Below are positions 11,500 through 23,589 of a stretch of DNA of 64,000 nt, piece after piece (position 1 is the first letter of the stretch; every line of letters starts with the position of its first letter). Under the pieces are notes generated by a model. That model saw only the letters and a list, made by a program, of their open reading frames with translations. It had not been told where the DNA came from and made no database searches. Source of the stretch: Plantago major (Eukaryota; Streptophyta; Magnoliopsida; Lamiales; Plantaginaceae); contig CM048840.1 of the NCBI GenBank assembly GCA_026545765.1, positions 83,232,877-83,296,876 on the forward strand. Direction: 5' to 3'. Both the position numbers and the translations under genes were made by a program.

Positions 11500-13340
11500 C
11501 TTCTATATTTTTAGGTTCAATTTTTGAGATGAAACATCCAAAGAGAGAATTAGCATTTTCAGCTATTGCTCTCCTAGTCCTAACACTTTGATTAATTGGT
11601 CCAATCACATCTTTTGCAGGATGATCCTTGATCCATCTCATCATAGGTTTAGTGCTAGTAGGATCAATATCCAAATGATTTGAATTTGAATCATTGGGAT
11701 TTTGATTTGATACTTTTTCAGCATCTAAGACATTTTGCTCCTCAGAGGGGCAATTAATGTCTGTCACTTGTTCAGTGTTTGAGCTATCTGGAACATGTCT
11801 TTCAGAGAGATTATTTCCAGAGATAGCTTCATGATGAATATCTCCAGTTTCCATTTCTGGAAGTTTCATAGGAAATTCTTTATCATGTTTGTGAGTCATC
11901 TTGTTGTTACTAGGCATATCAAGCTTTTCTACGTCAGAGTCATCCTCACTTTCCATAATGATGTTTCTCCTTTCTGAGGACTCTTCTTCAGAATCCCTCA
12001 ACATTAGTTCTTTGAACCTTTATGAGAGTTCATCATTAGGAGGTGTTTTCTTACTTCCTTCATAGAATACAACATAGGCCGACTCTTCAATTTTCTTTGT
12101 TCTTTTGTTGTAAATTCTGTAGGCTTTGCTAATCGTGGAATAACCAAGAAATACACCTTCATCTGCCTTTGGTTGAAAATTTTTCAGATAATCTTTTCCA
12201 TTGTTTAGAACAAAACATCTACAACCAAATACTCTCAGATGTTTGATATTAGGGGGTCTACCAACCAAGATTTCATAAGGGGTCTTGTCATGGTGTTTGT
12301 TTATCAAACATACATTACGAGTGTAGCGGTGTGTTTACTGACTTGAACCCGATAAACTTCACTTATTTGATGTCGGCTAGCATCGTCCTTGCGGCTTCTT
12401 TAAGGGTTCTGTTTTTCCTTCGCAACACCATTTTGTTGAGGTGTTCTTACAGAGGAAAGTTGGTGTCGTATACCTTTGCGGTCTGAAAACTCCTTTATGT
12501 CTTGGTTGACAAACTTCGGTACCATAGTGATACGATTGCGATACCTTGTCATGTTTCATGACTTCAAGCTTTTCGACAAGTTTGGTATCTCCACCCTGGC
12601 ATCAGATTTGTGTTTCAGAAATACAACCTAAGTGAATCTTGAGAAGTCATCTACAACAACCAGACCATATTTCTTTCCTGCATAACTAGTTACAGATGAT
12701 TCAAAAAGATCCGTATGTAGTAGTTGCAGTGGTCTAACACTAGAGTGTCTAGTTTTGGACTTGAAAGAGATTTTGGATTGTTTCCACATCTGACATGCAG
12801 AACAGATACCATCCTTTCTGAAAGATGTTTTGGGAAGACCAACCACTAACTCTTTCTTGGCAAGTTTGTTCAGAGTTTTGAAGTTCAAGTGACTCATTCT
12901 TTTGTGCCATAACGGTGCTCTTACGTGTGACAGATTGACTCATCATGAGACATTCTTGATTGTGGCGAGATGCCCAATCGGCAACATAAAGGCGCCTTTC
13001 CGCCGAGCAATCAAGGTATGCTTGACTCATTGTCAATTAGTTTGCGATATTTTGCTTTGAATTTTCTGATAAAACCTTTGTACGCAAACTAGCTCATGCT
13101 AAATAGATTATATTTCAAATCCTTAACATGTGTCGTCGGTGATTGTTAATGTTCCCAATTTAGCGTTACCAAATCGAGAGGGATTTAATTCTCCTCCAGC
13201 AAATCTGATATCTGGTCCTGTGTTGTAAGCTTTGTAATCGACCAGATTTGCTTTGTCTCCTGTCATGTGTTTTCCGCATCCACTATCAAATAGCCATTGT
13301 GCTTTAGTCTAGGAAGCATTCTGCACACAACAGGGAACAG
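11500..13340 (-). pseudogene. Protease-integrase part of pol, element B
   Basis: The integrase inserts element DNA; the protease matures the polyprotein. In minus-strand order: a degraded protease/GAG-pre-integrase region (about 13000-13340), the integrase zinc finger with SHLNFKTLNKL and CSACQMWKQSK (12628-12897), the catalytic-core start VVVDDFSRFT, the integrase C-terminal part with FGCRCFVLNNG and KADEGVFLGY (12020-12307), then an acidic linker with MRWIKDHP and VRTRRAIAENA (11363-12004) before RT. The stretch between 12310 and 12620 holds the rest of the core with frame breaks. Confidence 0.85.
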
Positions 13341-13344
13341 GAGA

Positions 13345-16185
13345 TTAGGTTCTCAATTTACAGTTGGAACCATCAGGACTAAACAATCTTCCGAGGAATC
13401 CATTTTGAATGAATTTCCTTGGAACATTCTTTTGTCGATAGGAAGATAAGGAGAATTCTAATTGAATGATTATCATTATTAAAATTATTTTCTTCCTTGG
13501 TGTGTTCCTAGGTGCTCCATTTGGTGCTTTCGGATACTGTCGGGGTTTACGAGTTTGCTTTTCGACAAACTTAGCTTTCCTTGCCAGATTTCTTCTAGCC
13601 CTAGCATTTAGATTTTCAGTGGCTTGATTCAACTTCCACTTCTGATAATTGCTTTGAGCAATTCTAGCCTTTAGCCATCATTCTTGCTCCTGTTTGTATT
13701 CATGAGCAAGTTATTTCCCGATGCCTTTATAGCCAATACCGTTTCGAGCACTTGAAGCTATCTGAGATCTTTTCTCGTGACTTTGCTAGTCTCTGTTGAT
13801 CGAATTTCTTTCGAGAAAAAGTGACATGAGAGAATTTGCACTCTGCAATTCTACCCTTTTGAGAGACATAACCTTGTGGGTGTTTACACTTTTCGGTGTT
13901 GTGTTTCTTTTCGAGCGATGACAGTTTTGTTTTGACTTGTTTTCCCACAAAGGTTTAGTCATATTGCCTTTCCTTTGTCAACAATCTTCGTCTTCTGACC
14001 GATACTATAGATTGCATGGGAACCATGTTGCTGAGTACTTACAAATGTTCTTCTTTCCTCACTCTTATTCAGAGTGATAGAACAATCTGTCTGTGTATTC
14101 AGCCCAAGTCCTTTCTTTTCTGAAGGATCTCTTAAGTAAGATTGTACTTCAGTAAGAATGTCACTAGCTTTGGCATATGATTGAAAAGATAATTCTTTCT
14201 TTTCGAGTTCCTTGTTCTCAGAAAGAAGATCTTCATATTTCTTTCGTAATTCAGCCATTGCTTCTTTATGTGACTTTTCAGTCTCAAATATCTGAGCTTT
14301 GAGAAATGCATTTTCAGCATCCTTTTTCTCAGATATCTTAACTAATTGAGAATTTTCCTTCGGAAGAGAATTCTTTTCTTCTTCAAGATTTTCGGCTCTA
14401 GCTCGGATCATTAGAAATTCTCTTTCATAGATGTCAAGATCTTTCCTGAGATTTTCTAGATCTTTTATTTCTTCTTCATCACTTTCATAAGTATAACAAG
14501 AAGTATGTGTTACCTCATCAGCCATAAGACAGATTTCTATGTTAGAGATGTCTGGACCGTCAATCTCAGCAACTCCACACATTTCATTCTTCTTGAGGCG
14601 AAATCGATTATATCATGAGTAACTCCACATAATTACGGTGATGGTAAGGTTGAGTCATCTGAATTGTCATCTTGAATCATCTCAAAGTCTAGAGCATCGA
14701 TTGAGTTTGGATTTTCTTTCTTTCTTGATTAATAAAGCTTTACGGCTTCTTGAAGATTCTTCTATCTTTCTTGTCACTGTCCTTAGTTTGTTGAAGCGGG
14801 ACAATCCTTCTTGAAGTGACCGGTTTACGACAATAGAAGCAGATATCGTTTCAATTTCTCTTGTCTCGACATGATGCTTTACGAGTTGGCTTGTTATTGA
14901 GCTTTGCATATTTTGTCTTGGTGATAGTTTGAGCCTAGATGCTTTTTGACTTCTCTTTGGCTTTTCTTCTCTCAATTTCTCGTGACATATTTGCTCATTT
15001 GCTTTGCGGCAAGAGCATCCTCGATCTCTTCCTTGCTTTTCTTCTTTTGAAGTTCCTTGAGCAACTAGAGCAATAATACGCAACTTTTAGGTTGTTTGTT
15101 CTCTTTGTGTTATCTCATAATCAACCGTAGCAAGATGTGAGAAGAGTTCCTTTGAGTGATATTTGGCATTCCTTGGTTAAAATAAAAGAATTTAGTATGC
15201 TCCGGTTGTGGTTAACACTTACGACAATAGTCTTAATCTTTTACATTTGGGAGTATCTGTTGCTTTCCCAGTCTTTGCCATATCGCTCATAAGAGTGGTA
15301 AATCTAAAATCAAGTTCTTCCAGAGTTTCAGTGGGTCCTTGTTTGAAATTTTGAAATTTCAACTTGAGAACTTCGAACTTGTTTTCTTTGGTTTTCTCAG
15401 TTCCGGCACAGATTTCTTCAATCATTTGCCAGGCAACTTTCGCCGTTTTAGCACCCCACAGTTTACACTGTATGTGCTCAGGTGTTGATCTGATGATGAT
15501 ATTACGAGCTTGACCATCCAGACGATTTCTCTTGGCATCTTCCGATGTCCAGAGTTCTCTGGGCTTTGGTTCGTAAATAACTTGACTAGTAGATCTCCCA
15601 CTTGTTGACGCATCAGTTTGTGAAGATCCTTCGCTTTGATCTCTGTCAGACAAATAGTTTGACTTTATGGCGTTATCACTCTTATTTATCTTAGGAGAGC
15701 AAGTGTTGCACCTAATCGATATGGCCTATTTAGATACAAATAAGAATTATTAGCAGAGGATATTAAAAACTCTAGGCGGTTAGAATTAATGAATTATTAG
15801 CAGCATGGCTTTGTGTAATTGGATCAAAAAAAGAAAATATGTCTTGAGTTTAGAAAGTAGGAAAAACAAACCGGGTAATGTAAATATCCTCTGGTGCAAT
15901 ACTTTAATTCCAGAACTAAGACATGGAAATCCCTCTAACCTAAGGGGGTTTTTATGCACAGGGTTATTCTATAATTAAGTTCAACCAGTATCGTTTTCAG
16001 GCTTAGGAATATGAATCCATAATATGTAGTTTATGTACTCTTTTTGTCTTCTTTTCTACTACCCATCTATTATACGCTCTACCATTAGAAACCTCCATGA
16101 CTTATTTAAGTTGTTGAATAACTATTGGGCCATTCTTTATCACTTCGATCATTTCGTCACTTATGGCTTCAAGGTGGAGCATCAT
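13345..16185 (-). pseudogene. Copia gag, element B (broken, with insertion)
   Basis: Gag homologous to those of A and C, with start ATG at 16185. The UBN2-type gag domain lies in 15219-15653 and is interrupted near its N-terminus by a 430-bp insert (15648-16077). The zinc knuckle (about 14802-14842) is frameshifted at a CTG site. A coiled-coil segment in 13959-14582 is open over 207 codons and retains the sequence that element A has lost. The basic C-terminal part is at 13345-13632. Confidence 0.82.
15648..16077. other. 430-bp insertion in gag of element B
   Basis: Elements A (near 1570) and C (near 57765) read straight through GATCTCTGTCTCT, whereas B has 430 bp of unrelated AT-rich sequence here. 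I see no clear target-site duplication, terminal inverted repeat or reading frame. It could be DNA captured during break repair, organellar DNA included, but its origin is not recognisable by eye. Confidence 0.7.
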
Positions 16186-16360
16186 GTTATTTTTCCATTT
16201 CTCGTAGTTCTCTGGTTTGAGAACGGGTGCATCACTCAGAGACATTCCTGCACACTTAACACACAAATTAAATAGTCCTCGAAAATGGACAAAGTTCCTT
16301 CACCTATCTGGGGATCTAGGTTGATCTGAAGGCTTGTGAACCTCACCTTCGAATACCACT

Positions 16361-17194
16361 TGTTGGTCGAGATAACGGCAAAGTAAAAAGGCTGGGGGGT
16401 GAATAGTCTTTTAAAACTTTTGTCGATAAAACTATTTCTCGAGATATACGTAGATATGTCGATACTTAGATCGAGGCGGAAGACTTAAGATAGATAAGTG
16501 CGAAGCAGTTAAAGTGTGTGTGTATGTTCTTTGAAATGTAAGTCTGAGAAAAGTAAATAACACAATGAAGTATAGTGGTATCTGGAGGTGGCGTAATCCT
16601 CCAACTAATCCACTTCGATCTTCGAAAGACCTAGAATTCACTAGAATAGATAATTGAGGTCACCTTACAAAATCCTATTCTAAGATTCCTTAAACAAATG
16701 GTTCCCAACCAAATGTTCCCCTGAGTTGTTCCCGGCTTACCTGACCAGTACTTCACTGCTCGAAACCTTTTGAGCTATTCCTAGCTTCCCGAGCTAAGTA
16801 CTTCACATGCTCAATAACCTTGGAGTTATTCCTTAGTTTCTCAAACTAAGTACTTCACATGTACTCCACGCGATGATGGTGTTGGTTTTGGTTTGAGTTG
16901 TCAGATGAGCTTCTTTAATAACTTTTCAGTTAATCAGATAGCTCTGTGAATCAAGTATACTTAATACACTTTTCAATGTATGGTATCTTGTTCTTTTCTT
17001 GACCAGTCTTAGATAAATGTTCTAGAGAATGAATCTCAGATACTTGATCTTTCAATTCAACTCTTTCACAGATAGCAGTGCTTGTTTAGGATCAGGACAC
17101 TTAGAACTTCAGTGTTACTAAAGATCAAAAGCTTTAGTCGCAATAGAAAGCTTTGAGGATAAGTAATTTGCTTGAGATAGCGAGATATGTGTTC
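16361..17194 (-). repeat. Copia LTR of element B, left piece
   Basis: The first 834 bp of B's 5' LTR, starting TGTTGG next to an altered primer-binding site (16346-16359). It is cut by element D. The last five bases, TGTTC (17190-17194), are repeated at 37610-37614 as D's target-site duplication. Confidence 0.92.
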
Positions 17195-18153
17195 TGTTGA
17201 TACGGAAATATGTCCAATCCGTCATAAAGGACCTAGGAGCGAGTCCTAAGGCATCCCAAGTCATCCGATGGATCCGAGGCACTTTGGTCGAGCCAGCGGT
17301 CGATCAGGCCGGACTAACCATGGTCACCCACCCTAAAAGAAAGGGACAAAGGATTTGGACCTACAAGGCCCGACCCGGAACCATAGGTCCGACCCACCTT
17401 GGTCCTAGCCTCTCTGGGAAAGGAGCATAGTGCTAAGTCAGTACCCTCTCCGACCCAAGGACTCCGATACGGATGTCGACTCGGATCCAGCATGACCATC
17501 TCTCAAAGCAACCAAGCAAATGGGCACCAAAGAGTGAGGTGTCGAACCAGAGCTCGAATCGGAAGAGTTGGGCCAGGAGAACTTCCTCATCGACAACCAG
17601 TGCAGTCCGGATCGGGCATCCGGACCAACCTCTCGAACACAGGAATTGGCGAACTAGTCACAGCCTCAAGAACTCTCCCAATAATGACCAAACTACCCCT
17701 AAAGCCCAAGATGGCATGGGCTAAAGCTTCATTATTGGGCTATGGGCCTCATGTTAGCATTGGTGGCTCCATCCTGGCCGTACACATGGCGCAATCCTAG
17801 CAAGGCTTTCCATTTTGATGATAGCCTATAAATAAGGCACACATCCCAACAAGTAAGTGACTTCGAACTTTGGACTTCGAACAAGTCATCTCACTAGTCA
17901 CTTCACGACCCCAATCCCAAGTACTATACAGAGTCGATCCTCAGTCACTCTCGAGTAAAGTCTCATCCCGGTTTGACACTTAGCAAACCGGGTACTAACC
18001 CCCCCCCCCCCTGCTCAAGTGTGCAGGTCCTTACCGGAGTAGTTGGTCGCTGGTTCTTACACCTTGGTCCGCACCTAGCAAGGAGCCTCTTACCTTGGCA
18101 CCCATTAGAAGAGTTAAATAAATCTAAGTAGTTGGGGAGTTATACCCTCAACA
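17195..18153 (+). repeat. Left LTR of element D
   Basis: This 959-bp LTR is paired with 36653-37609 (957 bp). Differences cluster at CTG/CCG sites (GATACGG here, GATCTGA in the partner). A run of 13 C (17999-18011) is absent from the partner. Confidence 0.93.
17827..17834 (+). promoter_or_regulatory. TATA box of D left LTR
   Basis: TATAAATA, conserved at 37293-37300 in the right LTR and 43673-43680 in element E. It is the likely promoter of the genomic RNA. Confidence 0.65.
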
Positions 18154-18156
18154 TTT

Positions 18157-18171
18157 TGGCGCCGTCTGTGG
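18157..18171 (+). other. Primer-binding site, element D
   Basis: TGGCGCCGTCTGTGG starts three bases after the LTR. This is the usual form of primer site in plant Tat-type Gypsy elements. I do not assign the tRNA. Confidence 0.75.
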
Positions 18172-18331
18172 GAATCTTTACAAAAAGTCCCGTTCTCTTC
18201 AGTAATGGAAAGAACAAGAAGGTCCGCAAGAACCAACGCCACTGCCATTGGTATGCCTGCTCCAAGACAAAGGGGGAGACCTCCCACTAGAAGAGGTGGA
18301 GTAACAAGAGTCTCAACAAGAGAAGTAGTAG

Positions 18332-18640
18332 CACTACAAGAAAAACATTAAAAAACGACGTTATGGGGCGACGGAATTTATCCGTCGCCCCATAACGACG
18401 GATCGCCTATTGGGGCGGAGAATCTATCCGTCGTCCCAATTCCTGACAGATAACGATTATCCGTCGCTTATTATGACGGATAACTTATCCGTCGCTAAAT
18501 TAAGCGACGGATAATTATTATCCGTCAGGTTTGACTTTTTTAAAAAAAATATAAAAAGCTGGCGACGGATAGAGTATCCGTCGCTATAAACGACAGATTC
18601 CTATCCGTCGCCCGATAGCGACGGATCGGCCTGCGGGCGG
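18332..18640. repeat. Left subterminal repeats of CACTA element
   Basis: Many copies of (T)ATCCGTCGC and its complement occur in both directions. The first pair forms a perfect inverted repeat with 15-bp arms (18361-18375 and 18381-18395) around ATTTA. Such arrays are the known binding sites of TNPA-like proteins in En/Spm. Confidence 0.85.
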
Positions 18641-19440
18641 CGGATACGTGTCCGGCCCAGAGTTCTTATTTTCCGGCAAACAGAGGGCAGAATCCTCATT
18701 TCTTCATCTTCTTCCTCATTTTCTTCTTCTCCTCAATCCCGTTTTTCGGCCAATCATCCGTTATTCCGGCCAATCTTGGTGCCTAATCGAAGCTCATGTG
18801 ACAAGGAGTTTGGTTCTTCGATCAATTTCATATTTCTACCGATTAATCAAGGTATTTTTGCTAAAACCCTAGTTTTTAAAAATTTGGGGATTTTGTTTAT
18901 TTTTGATTAATTTGAGCAATTATATGTATATATGATAAGTATGTAGTAGTTAGTTTAGTTAATTTGATCAATTATATGTAATTTGTTCAATTTGAATGAT
19001 ATGAATGTATGTAGTATGTTAAGTTTGGTATGTATGAATGTATGTAGTTAGTTTGATTTGTGTGTTAAGTATATATAGTTAGTTTAGTTAATTTGATATG
19101 TTTGTTAAGTATAGAAGTATGTAGTTTTGATTTGATAAATTTGTATGTTAAGTATGTAATTTGATATGAATATATGTAGTAATTCGATATGTATAGAGTA
19201 ATTAGTTAATTTGATATGTATGTTAAGTATATAATATATGTACTAAGAGGTTGAAATGGTTAAATTATATTCCCAATTTTGTAAATATGAACACTTAATT
19301 AATAATTAATTTATAAGCAACATATAATAATTAACAATTAACCTCTACAATCTTCTTATCCAATTGGAATCGATCTAATAAATTAAATCTGATCTAATCA
19401 ATTGGAGCGTCTCGAGTTAAAAATAAAGTATATATACAAT
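18641..19440 (+). other. CACTA 5' leader and AT-rich intron-like stretch
   Basis: A short exon-like segment ends at a possible donor, CAAG|GTATTT, near 18850. It is followed by AT-rich low-complexity DNA made of degenerate repeats of TATGTAGTTAGTTTGAT. No coding sequence is convincing. Confidence 0.4.
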
Positions 19441-22400
19441 GAATTCCGACCGTTCATGGATATACGATAAATGCGGTAAATAAGCGAGTTTGTAGGAGTT
19501 TTGTAGAAGGGTTAAAGGTTTCATCTCGTTTGCCATGGGGCGTCCGGTTTGTACAATTGGGGGTTGATAAAGTGTCCTTGCACATTGGAAACCTGCGAAA
19601 CAAGCAATTTATGGCGCCTACGCGGATTCGAGCACTTGACGTTATGGATTCATGCGAGTATCATGTATGGATTCATCACGGTGAGAAGCACCGTCCATGT
19701 CATACCTCAATGGAGGAGAGGGGGTTTGGGGCCTATCGAGTGCCTTCCGCTTGTCGGAACATGTGCATGGTGTATTGGGAGGAGGATGTAGATCTGTTGG
19801 AATGCAAGTTACGTGGTAGGGGCGCCACAAGTGATGAGGAGGGGTGCATGAGAATGAGGAGTTTGATCCGTTTGTCTCTGAAGCTTGTATAACTAGTAAT
19901 CATTAGTTTATATATATATGAAACCAAACATTATGGTAAAATTGAAGTGATGTAACTTATATTATGTAATGCCGTAACAATTGGTGGAGCTAATATAACT
20001 TATATTACGTAGCAATTGATTGAATTATTGTGAAATTGATTTATTATCGTAAATGAAAGAACTCGATCTAATGAATTCAAATGTGTCAGGTTATTATCTA
20101 ATTATTCAATGAATACCGATCGTGGATGGATGTATTATGCATTCTCAATGGCGAGTTCAATGGAGTTTTACGAAGGGGTTGAAGGTTTCATTGAATTTGC
20201 AATGTCAAATCGGCTTGTGTAAAGGATGGGTTGATAAAGTGTCCTTGTGCAATGAAACGGTCTTGAAACAAGCAATCGTGACTCCTAAAGTGGTAGTCCG
20301 ACACTTGAGGAAAAATGGATTCTGCTGCGTATCGGTATGGAATCATCATGGTGAGGAAGCACCGTCAATACATATGACCAATCTGAGACAACGTGGAAGG
20401 AAGAAAAAATGAACAAGTCGGGAACAATCCCAATCTGAAGGTGATGCTATTGAGCTCGAGTCGAACAAATGGTGTCACGATCTTTGTAGGGCGGAGTTAG
20501 GGACACAACCAACACTGAAACCGAGGTGGAGGTGGAGGAACCACCGAATCCGAGGATCGGTTGTTCTTTGACTTATTAGAATCATCAAGGAAGCGGTTTA
20601 CGGGGTGTAAGCTCTTGAGTTGTCTTTGTTATCTCGGCTAATGAGTTGTAAGGCTAATGGCGACAATAAAACGAGCTTCAATGAATGGGTTGGCGTAATG
20701 TCGGACCTTTGTCTGAAGAAAACCTAGTTCCACCAACTTTTACCAAGCGAAGAAAAGATCACGGGATTAGAAATTTGCTGTAGTAACCATAGGCATTGTC
20801 AGAAAATGTGCATGATATATTGGGAGGAGGATGCGGATCTAATAGAATGCAAGTTACGTGGTAAGGAGGTACAAGCGTTACAAGGAGGGGCTGCAAAGAA
20901 GCGAAAAGAAAAACCTCTCACATAAGAAAATGTGGTACTTCCCTCTAGCACCTCGTTCGAAAACATTAGCTGCTTCACGTGCCTCTGCGGATAAAATGCG
21001 GTGGCACAAGGGCGAGTAATCTCGGATAATCTTTGAAGGTGATAGAATGGACCATCAATGAGACTCACCCGCATGGAAATCGTTTGAGGACATATCCGAG
21101 TTTGCGGCGAATCTAGAAATGTCGTTTGGGACTTTATGCGGATGGTTTAACCCGTTCGGTAGTGAGCGTAAATACTCTTGTTGGCGATTATGCTCACACG
21201 TACAATCGCCCCGGTGAGTGCATGAAGGAGCCATTCATGTTTATTTGCATTGGTGCACAGGCGAAAGATCCTGGTGGCGTTGGATGTTTTCTTGCAACCC
21301 CTAATCAAGGAGCTGATCGAGTTGTGGGCGGATGGTATCCTGCATATGATGTGTCGACAAAAAGAACTTCACCTTGAGGCGGCTCTTCTTTGGACCGTGG
21401 TGACTTCTGCATACTCCATGCTATCTGGAAGGAAAACATCGAGGAAATATGCATGTCCACATTGCTTGGAGGATCTGAGATGCATTTAGGTGAAGGGTAG
21501 TGGAAAATTTTGTTGGTTTGATTGTCGCCGTGGGTTGCTAGAAAGTGACCATCCGTTCGGGAAGAACAAGGATCAATTCTTGAAAAATAAAGTCGTCAAC
21601 AAAAAGCCAGATAAGACTTCTTGGTGCACAAATTCTTGCGGAGATTGATAGATTGGGTCTTATGAAGGTGGTGAGCTTGGGTGGATGAAGCATAACGAGA
21701 AAATTGGTAAAAATGTGGTTGGAGGAAGAGAAGCATCTTACGGGACTTGCCTTCTTGGAGGTCTTCTTATCCGTCACAACTTAGATTTCATGCACATTGA
21801 GAAGAGCGTGTTGAGAACTTATTCAATACACTTTGCAACATTGAAGGAAAAACAAAGGACCATGCGAAGTCTAGATCCGAGTTATCGGCGTGGTGTAAAA
21901 GGCACGAGTTGACAAAGAAGGATGAGAATGGTAAGTGGCGGCGTGCTACACAATTGACAACGCTTCTAGGTCAATTTTGTTTGATTGGGTGAGGGCATTG
22001 AGTTTCCGATAATTCGCCTCAAATTTAGAGAGGTGTGTGGATTTGAAGAAGACAAAGGTTTATGGGATGAAGAGTCACGGTATCATGTGTTCATGGAGAG
22101 GCTTATCCGGTAGCATTCGAGAGCTTCGCGAAACACGTATGGTGCTATCACCGAGTTGAGCTTATTTTCAAAAATTTAGGCACAAGGGTTCATGACAAAG
22201 TGTTGGAAAATCTTGAAAAGAACATACCATTGATTTTATGCAAGCTCGGCGTATCTTTCCACCGAAATGGGTTTGATTCTATGGAGCACTTGCGGTGCAC
22301 CTTCCACATGAAGCGAGACTTCTTTGGACGGTTCGATGTCGATGGATGTATCCATTCGAGAGGTAGGGGAAATTGAAGAAGTATGTCGACAACAAAGGTA

Positions 22401-23460
22401 AACTGAAGGATCGATTGCCAATGCCTACATTCGAGAGGAAGCGCAACATACGCTCTTATTACTTTGATGAACACGTCCCTACGAAGGCCCGGCTCGAAAT
22501 GCGGACACATTCGTAGTTCAAGCGGATGATGAGTTTTCCCTATCGTCTTCTTGGTGTCGGGGAGACCTCTTGGTGCGACTAAGAAAGAATATCTTACGGA
22601 TAAAGAGTTGAAAGCGACTCAATATTATGTCCTCACGAATTGTCTTTGAGGTTGACGATTATATGGTACTATTTGCGAGGTCGACAACCATTTATTTAAA
22701 TTTTAATATAGCTTCATGAAGTCTCTACTTCAATTATAGACTTATCAATGAATCAATGTTTGCAGTTTTTTCAAAAGCGTTGTTTGGAAGAAAATCCTCG
22801 GATGACGGAGGATACACTAGAGGAACTACTTGACTCAAAAATTCCTCTGAAATTTCAGTTGGTTCAGAGTATGTAGGAATCCTATTAACAACGTCACATG
22901 CATATACTTAAAGGCTCTCATGATGGTCCATTCAAAAGGTCTACACATTCCCGGTTATATAGTCGATGGCCTTAGGTTCCACATTTGAATGTAACACGGC
23001 CGTGGCGACAAGCAACTCCGGTGTGTGTTAATGGTGCGAGAAGAGTATGGAGGCGCTACTTTGTTTGATTTCCACGGCAAGCTAAAGCGAATTGTGAGGA
23101 TTGAATATTACGGATTGCCATTTAAGCGAACCTTCTTGTTTGGCGTTGAGTGGTATGATCCTAATCCGGAAGTGCGAGGAAGAACGGCGGTTTGAAATGG
23201 TTGATGTGAACGAAAAGAAGAGTACCGAACCAAGTATGAACCATTTATTACGGCGACTCAAGCACGACAAGTGGTGTTTCTTGAATATCCAAGCGAAAAC
23301 GCGATAAGGGGAATGGTTAGGCTGCGGTACCTATTGCTTTCGCTTCGAAAGTGGAGTACATTGAGAAAGGCGACTCGATTACGAACTCGTACCAACAAGA
23401 GGATGTCGATAAACAAGCGAGAAGATCCCATAGAAGCGGATGATGAATTTGTTTGATCTG
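19440..23460 (+). pseudogene. CACTA transposase (TNP2 type), degraded
   Basis: The transposase cuts and pastes the element. Domains seen in order: a transposase-associated N-terminal region twice (19440-19890 and 20108-20890, each with a CPC/HGE-like core and the phrase YWEEDxDLxECKLRG); the transposase core (20980-22000) with an RNVRLGL-like entry, FLQPLIKELIELWADG, AALLWTVV and RHNLDFMHIEK; a DUF4218-like part (22140-22510) with KNIPLILCKLG and RCRWMYPFER; and a DUF4216-like part (22880-23460). There is a frame break every few hundred bases. The upstream duplication of the N-terminal region is unusual. The breaks may be decay, consensus error or both. Confidence 0.78.
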
Positions 23461-23589
23461 CACGAGGACCAATATGTAGTCTTAGAGGCGGCGATAACGG
23501 TATATTATGTATTATGAGTAATTATATGTGTTATTATAATCATATGTATTATAACTCGTACTAACACATTTTTATTGTATTTATTACAT

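Noticed and set aside
18001-18130. tRNA or other structured RNA gene near the D primer site and in host DNA at the right edge
   Set aside because: No sequence with A and B boxes and a cloverleaf could be found by eye; the tRNA-like match is only the primer-binding site.
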